From contig JABAKD010000005.1 in assembly GCA_012845835.1 (NCBI GenBank), forward strand, positions 6,948,655 to 7,012,654: a stretch of 64,000 nucleotides of DNA, read 5' to 3'. Positions 1-11,700 of this stretch are shown here, in pieces (within the stretch, counting starts at the first letter, position 1; every line of letters begins with the position of its first letter). The stretch comes from Undaria pinnatifida (taxonomy: Eukaryota > Sar > Phaeophyceae > Laminariales > Alariaceae). Under the pieces are notes generated by a model that saw only the letters and a program-made list of their open reading frames with translations, searched no databases and was not told the origin of the DNA. Position numbers and translations under genes: made by a program.

Positions 1-151
1 GAAACGTCACTTCTCTCCCTCCCCCTCCCCCGCTCCCTCCCCACTCTTCCTTCCGCCCCCGCTCCCCCCCCCCCCGCGCTCACCTTTCCCCCCCTCCCGT
101 CCCGCTCCTCATCCTCCCCCTTCTCCACCCCGGTGACAATAACCTGTCCAG

Positions 152-3100
152 GCTGGTGCCGAGGTGGACGCCGAGGCCAAGTCAGGGGTGACCGCCCTCT
201 GGCTTGCCGCCGGCGAGGGCCGAAAAGACGTGTTGGCGGAATTGCTAAAGAGCGGCGCGTCTGCCAACAACAACCGCAGCGACGGAATCACCGCACTCAT
301 GGGGGCGGCGGCGGGGGGTCATGGAGAAGTTGTGAGCATGCTTCTTGAAGCAGGTGGGTTTCTGGTGTAGGATGAGAGTTGGGGAGGGGGGAGGGGGGAG
401 AGGGGGGGGTCATGGAGAAGTTGCGAGCATGCTTCTTGAAGCAGGTGGGGGGTTGTTGTAGGTTGGAGGGGGGATTGTGTATGTGGGTGGATTGTGGTTC
501 GTTGGGTGGATCGGTAGGTGGTCGGGTGGTGGGTAGGCCCGGGGGCGGGCGGGGGAGGTTGATGGTTGGTAGGGCGGGTTCGTGGGTGGTTTGCAGGGTG
601 GGTCAGTGATTGTGGGCTGCTTTAACCCCTTCAGAGCCCCGAAACCCCTCCTTGTACTAACTTCAAGTAATTTGTTCACAAAAAGGGTTTCCAGTTATTA
701 AGGCGTTAAGACGGCGTTAGCGATTGGAGTGAGGGTGGGCGGTTGGGTGAAGGCTGGGTTGGTGGCTAGACGAGGTGCTGTTTTGATTTAATGAAATGGG
801 GTTCAGATTTGTAAGCCTGGCAGGAAGATAAAAACCGTAAATCCGTAAAAACCGGACGCAGTGACTGCTTTCCCGGGCGAGTTTGTTTTTTTTTCATGTG
901 AGTTCGGACTTCTCTTGACTCTTGCGGGAAAGAATGAAAATCATGATATTCGGACGCGGTGACTGCCTTCCTGGCCGACGCGCAAAGGAACTTATAAAGG
1001 TCGGGGCGGGGGGGTGGAAGGGCTGAATAAGCCTTGCCGTCCCGCCGCCCGTTCTCTTCTCGAGCACGTTTTGCCGGGGGGGTGTCTCGGCACCATAAAA
1101 CCATGACGGTCTTGAAACGTTTACTAAGGCTGATCCCGCCTTTTTCTTCAATGTGTATGTATTCTCGTTTTTGGTCGTGGTCGGTGTGGGAGTAACTGCA
1201 GTATAGTTCTCCAATTTTGAGGTCTCTGGTGCTACCTACAGGGTCCGACTGCTCTCCAGCGATTGGAATTGGACTGGCTGTCATTGATAGCGTACGGCTG
1301 TTGTTGACCGCAGTTTCTGTTGTCTGCCATCCTCTAAGCCTGTTTTGCGTGTCAACATGCGGCATGGGACAATCTCTTCCTTTGTGAGGTCTGTGTAGTG
1401 GTAACCGCGGGGTCTGACCGCTCTGTTATACGATTAGACGATTGGGATTGAGGTTGACTGTTGTTGATATATATTGCATTTTGTGCGTTCTGTCCTTTTC
1501 TCTTCCTCGCCTTGTTTTGGTCCGCCAACGTTTGGCATGGACCGATTGTGGAAACCCAACTAAACGTTAGCGTTGACCTCGTTCGTGTTGTCACCGCGGG
1601 CTACTATTAGCACCTCGTACTAGATTGTGGTGATGACTTATTAAGTATATGAAAACAGCAGCAAGGATCAACCGGCCGGAAAAATTGTTGCCTCTCTAGA
1701 CAGACAGCATTGTTTTTATTTTTTATTCAGGAGCTGGCTTTTGTGGTTGAGCCTGATATTTGCGGGAAATGATGAAAACAATGAAAAACGGACGCAGTGA
1801 CTGCTCTCCCGGCCAACGCGCGAAGGAATCTAAAGGGGTTGGGGGAGGGGGCAGGAGGAGCTGAACAAGCTTCACCCTGCCACCCCCCCCTTTCTCCTCC
1901 TTAAGCGTGTTGTGTTGGGAGGGTATCTCGGCACCTTAACACCATGACGTCTCTAAACGTTTACTAGGGCTGATCCCGCGTTCCTTTACATTTTTTTTTG
2001 TTTTTAGGTTGTAGCTCTGTTCCCTGAATGATTAGACTGGGCGTTGTGTTGCCGCTGGTGATGGGCGACACGAAATCCAGATATTTTGGCCGCGCTCTGC
2101 CTAGCCCTCTGTTTTGGTTCGTCCATTTTCATCTGCTGGTCGGCCTGTGGTCTTTGCTCGTTTGTTTTTGTCGTGCTCTCTCTTCTTTTTTTTCCCACCC
2201 TCTCTTTCTCAGGAGCGGGTGTGGGTGGTAAGGAATGTGCTCTTTTGTTTTGTGTGATGTCTGTTGGACCGTCGATGTTCACGGGATGGTCCCTCTCGTA
2301 TGATAATTTCCATTGTTCATGCTCTCGGATTTTAATGATGTTTTGACGGTCGATTTTATTCATCCGCTGGTCGAGCCGTGGGTTAATTTATTGTTTTATG
2401 CTCTCTACTGTTATTGTACACCGCACCCCCTTCCCCCCCCCCCGCCGCCGCCCCCTAGGCGCGGATGTGGGCGCTAAGGACCACGACGAGGTGACGGCGT
2501 TGATGAACGCGGCCGAGAGCGGGTCTCTAGAGGCGGTGGAGGCGTTGCTGGGGAAGGGGGCAGACGCTGGGTCGATGAGCGCGACCGCTTTCACGCCGCT
2601 CATTGTGGCGGCGGCGGGGGGGCACCTGGATGTCGTCAAGGTGAGAAAGGGGGTAGACGTATACCGTGGTCCTGCCCGGCGTTTTGTGCGGTACCCTTTA
2701 GTGCGGTGACGCCATTGGTTGTGCCGGCGGTGGGAGGCCACCTGTAGGGCATGCAATTGAGAAGGGGTACTTGTATACCCTGGTCCGGCGTTTGTTAGGT
2801 GGTCATTATTAATGTCGAGGAGGCGAGTGTGGTGTCGAAGGCTGACTTGGTGATCTTCCTCGTGAAGTCGGCCGTCGCCTCCATCCTCGCCTCGTCACTG
2901 CCGCGTGCCGGCAGTGCTTCTCGTGCCACGCCCCCCCCCCCGATTCTCACGTCAAGCCTCCAATGACATAAAGGTGAAAATTTAGGACCCCAAACTCCAA
3001 CCCAATTCCACTCAGGCCCTTGTGTCTGGCGGACTTGAGACGGTCTCCTTGAACCCCGAAGGCGTGAGCGCTCTCACGTACGCCATATTGGAATCAATTA

Positions 3101-6100
3101 ATCAATTACCGACCCCTTGCTGGTGCACCGGACCAACCCAATCCAATCCAATCCAATCCAACCCTAACCCCAACTCAACCAAATACTCAACTCAACCCCA
3201 ACCCCCAACTCGACCCCAGCATAACACTCAACCCAACCGTACAATATCAAACCCTCCCAGGCCCCGGAGTTTAAGGGGGTCGAGGTGGGCTCCGTGCACC
3301 CCGTCGGCGTGAGCGCTCTAATGTACGCCGTATTCGAACCAATTAGCGACCCCTTGCCGTTGCACCGGACCAACGCCACCCAACCCGAACTAAACCAGCC
3401 CTAACCCCAACCCCAACCCGATAATCCCAACCCAAAAATCCGAAACCCTGTCAGGCCCTGGTGGCTAAGGGAGTCGAGGTGGACTCCATGCACCCCGACG
3501 GCGTGAGCGCTCTCATGTACGCCGCGGCGGGTGGACACCCGGAGGTGGTCAAGGTCCTGCTAGAAGGGGAGGGACCGGCGAAGGCAGACCCTAACCTCAA
3601 GCACGTGCAGGGGGGTACCGCGCTGATGGAGGCTGCGACGTCGGGGAGCCAGGAGGTGGTGGACTTGCTTCTGGCGGCGGGAGCGGACGCGATGATCCGG
3701 GATAAGGATGGTGTGTCTCCCCTCATGTCGGCAGCTGCGCAGGTGAGTTACACTAGTTGTAATATACGGCAGTGCGTGTTTTGTTGCGGTGGGTACCCCG
3801 CAATTAGAGTACCCTGTGGCAAGCCAACAAAAAACATGTTGGGATGGTGCGAGTTTGTTTTGGAGCATTTTTTTCGGAGGAAAGTAGAAGAGGTTGTTTT
3901 GTACCGTCGCGCGGTGTGTTCGTAGCACGATGGCCGTCTACGCAGTCATGGCGTTATAGATTGTTTCGTTTAGACACGTCCAAAGCTTCCGTAGCAGATG
4001 CCGCCTGGGTGCAGCAATAGCAGCAACAGCAGCAGCAGGAGAGCAGTACCAGCAGTTTCAGCAGACCAGGAGGAGCAGCAGCAGTAGACAACGAGCTCGG
4101 ACGTGAGCAGCAGACGATGCAGTCGGAGCAGCAAACCATATCCTGAGCAGGCCAGCAACAGCAAGCAGTTGGAACGTTACGAGTTGCAACAGATGGCTGC
4201 AACGGCTATCTGCGGCATGGTCAGACCAGCAGCAGGAGCAGCTGCCCAGCTAGCAGCAGACGACGAGCTAGTCGCACCTGGGCAGCTGTTTGCAATGGCG
4301 CAGTCTACTCGTAGGAGCAGTAGCAGACCACCGATTCCATTTTCGGACTATTGCTGCCCGCACACAGCACGCGTGCTCTTGCGCACACCGCGGGTAAACG
4401 GGAAACATTAGGGGGGGGTTTCCAACGACGAAATTGGCTTTATACATCCGGAATGGCACCCCCGTATGTGCAGGAGTGCTGCGATGGGACTGTCAGTTTG
4501 CTTTGCGGTACGATTTATCGAAACGAGTGTACTCTGTTTGCTGTTGTTTTGTTGGATTGCGGCAGGCAGTGACGGTGGAGCTTGGCATAGTAGTACAGCT
4601 GCCACCAACTGTTGTATTGTCGCTGGAAACGAGTAAGCAGTGACACCGCAGTATACTGTACGAGCAGTATAAGCACGATAGTTGCATGTGTCGCTAGTTG
4701 TTAGACGGCAGTGTACTGCTTCATCGCGGGGTTGTAACCCGGGCACGCTTGTCCAACTCCACACCAATATCTGAAGTGTTGTGTCGCCTTGGCGGGTGAA
4801 CAGCAAACAGTGCCGCAGCAGTAGTACGAGTGTAGCTGCCGGTGTCGTGTCGTCGTTAGGCGGGAATGCTTTATCGCTGGGGGAACTCACACCAACCCCA
4901 AGGAATGCGCCGCCGCTGTGTTTTTCGCGCTACTTTTATAGCCATCCGCCCATCCACTCGCCAACCCACCCACGCATCCACCCACGCATCCACCCACCCA
5001 CCCACCGATCCACCCACCTACGCACCCATCCATATGTGCTATGGCAAACCAACCCCAATCCAAACCCAAACCCAAACCCAACGGAGTGGGGGGTGTTTTT
5101 CATGTCATTAGGGCGCCCGACCCGAACTCAACGCAACCCAAGTCGGGACCCAGCCCAACCCAACCCGATCGCAACGGAATCAGTCGGGTTTATCGTGTCA
5201 ATACGGGATCCAACCCTACCCAACGCACCAACCCACCCACCCATCCACCAACCACTCACCCATGTACTATCGCACACCTACTCAACCTCAACCCAATCTA
5301 GCCCAACCCAACCCGACCCAACCCAACCCAACCCAACCCAACCCAACCCAACCCAACCCAACCCAACCCCACCCCACCCCACCCGACGCAACCCAACGCC
5401 ATCCAACGCCATCCAACCCGACCCGGCCATCTAACGCCGTCAAACCCGACCCGACTCCAACAACCATGAAGTATTAGCTGTAATTCTAACAAGAGTAGAC
5501 ATGTGGTATAAGATAGCTTCCCCCGGGACAGGAGCAAAAACGCTCTCAAGACGGTATCGGAGTTGTACGTAAGATACGGAAGGTGTGTGTTGTTTTGTTT
5601 TTCTGTTCGGGACGCGGGTATACATACCAGTACCGACGGAAAAAACAAGACGTGCTATTTTATGTACATGTGTATTGCGATTCATGTACGGCAGGAAGAG
5701 TGTGCAGCAAGGCAGGTATTATCATGGGTATATCATTATGCTCTGCACGCGTAGTAGAGTTCGGGGTTTTCATCGGTCGTTTATTTTGTCATGTTCGTAT
5801 TGCTTGCGACAACGCGATTATTAGTAAAAGAAAAATCGGTAAAGGGGACCAGTAGTTTTGCCTGCGATGAGATATACAATCCTACTCTGAAAACAGCCGG
5901 CGCACGGGAGATGGGGGACTCGAAAATACGGAAAAGGAGAGGGGGAGGGGGGGGGGGGAGCGAAGCCGAATTGGTTTCATCGTAAGCGGCCAAAAAGGCC
6001 CCTCAACGATGCCTCTCCACTCCCCCCGCCCCCCTTTCCCCCGTCCAGGTTTCCTGCCTCCTACGCATAAAAAAGCAGCGGTACCTGAAACGGACAAACT

Positions 6101-8746
6101 TTCACACACTATTTTTCTGAGGCAAATATTTGTAGTATTACACGTGCTACTGAAGTGGCTTGTGCTTCTCAGGCTTGGTGGGACGGAGGTGGAGAAAAAT
6201 CGCTTCTGTTTTGTAGTGTGTTTGCTTGATGGATGGTCTTGCTGGTGAAGAGAATATATTCAGCTGATTAATGGTGTATGAGTAATCAGCAATACTAGGT
6301 TTTGAAGAGTACATTAAGGGCTAGTTAGGGTCAGTAGTAAAGGTCCCCTTATAAGGCGGTGATGTGCAAGAGCAATATGACCGCCTTTGTTGGGGAAACT
6401 CGCCTTATTGAATCCAGGTTACGAGTGCAATTCCTCAGCCGTGCCAAGCGATTTTGACCGCCTTATATAGGTACACCGCCTTCTTCAGACCGCCTTATCG
6501 GGGGACCCCAATTGTACATGGTATCTGGGGTTATTTGTGTTGATGCCTGTGATGAGCTATACAATCCTACTCTGAAAACAGCTGGCGCGTTGGAGATAGG
6601 AGACGTAAAAAAAAAAATCAGGGTTAGTAAGGGAGACCGGGGGCGAGAAGGCGATTTGGTTTCGTCGGGAGCGGCCAAAATGGCTGCTTTTCGCCGTCTC
6701 CTTTTTTTTTGTCCCCTCCCTCTTTTTCTACCTCGGCGATGTCTCCCGCCTCCTGCGTATAAAAAACCAGCGGTACATGAAACGGACAAACTCTTAACAC
6801 ACTTTTTCTGAGGCAACTAGGCGTATTCATAAGTATTGTTTTAGGTGTGCAGCTATTAGTGGGTGCAAATGGTGCGTGGGTTTGTTTTATTGCCTGTGAT
6901 GAGCTATACAATCCTACTCTGAAAATAGCCGGTGCGTGGGAGGTCGGGGATGTGTACAAACGGGGTGGAATTGGGGGGGGGGGCGAAGGTGGATTGGTTT
7001 CGTCGTGAGTTGCCAAAATGGCTTTTCTTTCGCCGTCTCCTTCATGCTGCCCCCTCCCTCTTCATCTCTCCCGCTCATGTCTCCCGCCTTCTGCGTATAA
7101 AAAACCAGCGATACATGAAACGGACAAACTCTACACACTTTTTTTCTGAGGCAACTACTGGTACTCGTTTTTTTGTACGTGCGTACTGTACGGGCCTAGC
7201 AGAGAGGGGGGGGCGTGATGAACGCATGTGTTTTGGTGGTGTCGTTTGGTTTGTGTTGGTGCTGGTGCTGGTGTGTTGATGTTTATTGTTCGTCGACGAT
7301 GGTTTTGGTTTTGGTGCTGATGATCATGTGGTGGTGCTGTACCAGGGTGATAGAGGTTTTGTGTAAGTGTGTAAGTGGTGTTTTGTAGGTATGGTGGTGT
7401 GTGGTGTTGTGTAAGTGTGGTGGTATTGTATTGCAGTAGATGTTGGTGATTCTAATGGTCGTAAGAATAAGCATGTTGCATCGTTTACCTGAGGATTTAT
7501 GTGAGCCTCGGTCCTCGGTTGGTGTTTTTTGTTCACGCCCTCAGCGCTGCCTTGTTCTGTTTTTCCACCATTTTTATTTTCAAGAAGAGTTGTGCTTTCG
7601 AACATGGCGTCAAAAGTTCATATTTGCAATTGCGTGTGGTACTCGATCGCGGGCTCTGCGGGGTGTGTATGTATGTTCTCATGAAGGGTTTAGCTCGGGC
7701 ACTCCCCTGGAGGCTAACAAAGTGCCAGGGCGAACAACCTCTCTATTATTAGTACAGTCGTGGTCCTCTGTCAGTGCGATGCCCCAGTTCACTGCGGTGA
7801 TAATCCCTTGTTACGAACTTGCTCGTTCTACAGAGTGCTGTTAATAGTATAGTGCAGCATCTCGGCATAGTGCGAGGTCCCACTTTTGTGCGGTTATCGT
7901 GGTCTGACAAAGGCACAGCACTAATGAGGGTCCACGGCTGCTGTATTTCGATTTGTTTTCCCCCTCTGACTGTTTCCCCTCTCCACTCTTTACTGTGCCT
8001 TCTGTTATTTTTCCTCGTGGTGACCCCAAGGGCCGAACAGACGCGTGCAAGATCCTGCTCGCGAAGGGCAACGATGTAAACGCCATGGCCAACTCGGGCG
8101 GCACCTCCCTCATGTTCGCCGCTGGGGCTGGCCACGCTGAGACGGCAGCGTTGCTTCTGGACGCAGGTGCCAACGTGAACACCAAGCTGCAGGCCAAGCC
8201 GGAGTTCCTCGAACAGGTCTGACTCTTTTTTTTTTCTGTGCAATTTTGTTTTTCGATATTTTTTTGTTTCCATTAATTTTTTGTCTTATTCACCACTTTT
8301 TTTTTGCGTCTTTTTTGTATTCGTTACATTTTTTATGCTCTTTTTTTTTTGCTCTTCCGTGCTTTTGTGCGACTTGGTTTTTGCCCTTTGTATGTGTTGT
8401 TTTCGCTCTTTTACCACTCCACAAAGAATCCCATACTAATTCCTACGAGGTATCATTACCTTTCAAAAAACGTGGTTTATAACCGGTTTGAAGTTGAGCC
8501 GTTCTTTCTACCCAGCGAAATCAGCACACACTATTAATAGTGCCCGGTTCTTCGCCCTTGAGATATACCGGTACCAGGTTACCAGGTATATTTTTTGTGG
8601 TCACAAACTGTGCGGAGGAATGCATGAACAGGCGAACGACGGCATTTGGTTTTCGATAGCCGGAGGTGGGGGTGGGGGTAGGGGCAAAGGGGTCGGGTTT
8701 TTTTCGGGGTGTTCGTTAGAGTTGGGGAAGGGATTTGGGTGAGTTG

Positions 8747-8781
<35 letters not shown>

Positions 8782-11700
8782 TCCGGCGGATGGGGAAAAA
8801 TAAAGCTTTAGCTCACTACACTTCCGCGTATTTTCATACGCGTCGTGTGTCGATTTTGTGTATTCCCATTTCGATACACGTCTACCAGGTACCAGGGTAT
8901 TCCTGCTGCACATTTTCCCCCTTTTTTTTATTGTATCTCTTTTTTCTTGTCTTGTGTGTGCGCGTTGGAGCAGCTGGCGCAGACGGCGGAGGGGAGCGAG
9001 GAGTCTGTGTGTGGTCGTTATCCATCTACCTAACCCTCTTAATTTGTCTGCATCCTCCTCTCTTGCGTGACGCCTCTAGACTCCAGACTACGCCTGTCAC
9101 GTAGACACACTTCGTTTTTGTATTCATATAGACTAACGCAGTTTGTGCTCTTTTGTTTTCCTTGGCATGCTGGGCGGAGCAGCTGGCGCAGACGATCGCG
9201 GAGGGGGGCGAGGAGCCCACGGGGGATGATGCTCACCGAGACGACGTCACGGCGCTCATGGTCGCCGCGCAGGGGGGGCACGACGAGGTCGTCAAGCTCC
9301 TCGTGGAGAGGGGGGCGGACGTGAGGGCAAAGGATGAGGAAGGGTTCACCCCCCTCCTCAACGCTGTCAAGGTGAGGGTTTGCACGGTATGCGGACGGGA
9401 GAGGTATGTAGAGGACGTGGCAGCGCGGAAGGGGGGGGGCGGATGTTCGACGGAAGGATGAGGAGGGGTTCCTTACCCTCCTCAACACTGTGAAGGTTTG
9501 AAGGTTTATAGATGGATAGAGGGGCAGGTGGGGGTGGGGGAGGGGTGTAACATTCTCCTGCATGGTTGTAGTCTGTGGGGGGGGGTGTAAAGAGGGCATA
9601 GGAGGATAAGGGGGCGGATGTTCGGTCGAAGGATTAGGAAGGGTTCACCCCCCTTCCTCAACGCGGCCAAGGTGTGGGGTTGCAGAAGTCGAGAGAGGAG
9701 GGTGTACTCTTATCGTGCATGGCCGTAGTCTACAGGGGTTGGGGGGAAGAGATTTCCTGGTATAGATGACGTGAGGGAGGAAAGGGAGAGGGGGCGAGGG
9801 GGCGTTAGTAGGTCTATTTTATGTTATTGGTGCCTTGTTGCGTGGGGGGCTGGAGAGGGGAGCGGATGTGAGGTCAAGTATGAAGGAGAGCTCACCCCTC
9901 TCCTCAACGCGGTCAGGGTGAGAGGGAGAGGTCCGTTCTCCTTGAGATATCAGTTTGCGCTTTTCGAAACGTGTCATTTTTTATTGATTTATTTATTTGG
10001 TTGTATTCTCTTTTCCCTTTTTTTACTTGAACTTTGCTTCTAGCTGACTCGCTTGAGATGACTCACTCTAGCATGATTTTATTCAATACACATGAGTACA
10101 CGTTGTTTTTTTCCTTTTTTTATAAAATTATTTTTTTTTATTTGAACGAGTACCTGATGGTTTAATCTCTTCTTGTTTCTGTTACAGGGCAACTTTGAAG
10201 AGGTTGCTTCGTTCCTCGTGGACAACGGCGCGGACCCTAACGATGTCTACACGGACGACAAGGGCAAGGAGCACAACCTGCTCTTCGACAGCGTCACCCT
10301 TGGCAACGAGGTCAGACAAATTCGATGAGTTATCATCTTATCAACAGCAGTTGTTATAATATACTGGTACGATGTCTGGGACAATATGTTTTGTTGTAGG
10401 TGAGAGTATGTGTTGGTTGATATTTCGTGTGTGTTTGTGTGTTTAAACAAGGGAAGGAGCACAACTTGATCTTCGACAGCGTCAGTTGCCCTTGAAAACG
10501 AGGTCCGCAGCTAAAACATGGCGGACGTTTTTACGCTTCAAGTCCGTTTTCAATCAAAGTCACACACGTGCGCACCGTACCGCGTCGCACCGTAAGATAA
10601 TCGTAAAACCATATTCCGCAGCGCATCATACGATTACCATATCCAACAATGCGCACCGCACCTTGACATACCGGGCTACAAGTAGAAAAATCGCACTTCA
10701 ATTTCCCATCTCCTGTCGCTGTCGTTGGTTTTATTCTACCATGTACCTCTTGAACTACAGCAATTTTTTTTCCGCTTTACTTTCCCAGTAGCTTGCTCCC
10801 CAGAACAGGATGCAGTTCTAAAATTGCTAACCCCCCCCCCCCCCCCGCCGTCTTATCCCCGCCTTCCTTGTCTCCCACAAAACCCGATCAGGATTTCGCA
10901 GAGTTGCTGGTGAGGAAGGGGGCCAAGGCGGCTTACCGTGATGACACGGGGGCTTCAGTGTTGGTCCACGCCGCGCATGCTCGCATGCCCAAGGTGGTGA
11001 AGGCTTTGCTTGAGGCGCCGGCGGAAGCTGGGGTGGACAAGGACGCGGCGAGCGAGGAGGGGGTGACGGCGCTCATCGCCGCGGCTATGAAGGTGGGACG
11101 TGGGCATGTCGTTTTTCGTTGCTTGTTGACATTTTCGTGAAAAACATTATGCCCGTGCTGTTTTTGTGTGTTTTCCGTATGTACATCATATTTTCGTTGT
11201 TGAGTTGTTTGTTCGCGGTCAATGTCTTTCGCCAGGCAGCACATGTGATACCTATGTATGTGCGTCCTTTTTTTTATTCCTGTTTCTTTGTTTCTGTTTT
11301 TTGTTTATTCGATTACGTTGTGTGTCACCAAGCAACAAACACATAACTATGTTCGTGCTTCCTTTTTTTCGGCCTGTTTCTTTCTTTTCTGTTGTCGTTC
11401 ATTCGATCGTTTTTTCTTTAGGGGCACAGCGACATTGTGGACCTTCTCCTGGGGGTGGGGTGCAACCAGGATGCCGCCGACAAGGTAAGACACAGCAACA
11501 AACAAGCACACACCCGGAAACTGGGAAACAAACCTATCAGCACTGCTCGAATACATTCGCGTTTATACCTATGATATGCAATGATATGCACTGCACTACT
11601 CGTATAAGTCGGCCTCGTATGCTTTTATTAATACGGGAATAAACAGAGTTTTTGTGTGTCGTCACATGCCCTGGCTTGCTAGGACGTACCAGGTATGTTT

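Noticed and set aside
766..1365. 199-residue minus-strand frame
   Set aside because: Runs across the two-copy 220-bp repeat in an ankyrin intron; no recognisable domain.
5290..5375. Telomeric repeat
   Set aside because: The unit is CCCAA, not the CCCTAAA type expected; two CCCTAAA units at ~14929-14942 are too few to mean an interstitial telomere.
4781..5434. 217-residue + strand frame
   Set aside because: Pro/Asn/Thr low complexity from CCCAA and CATCCACC repeats; no domain, no splice logic.
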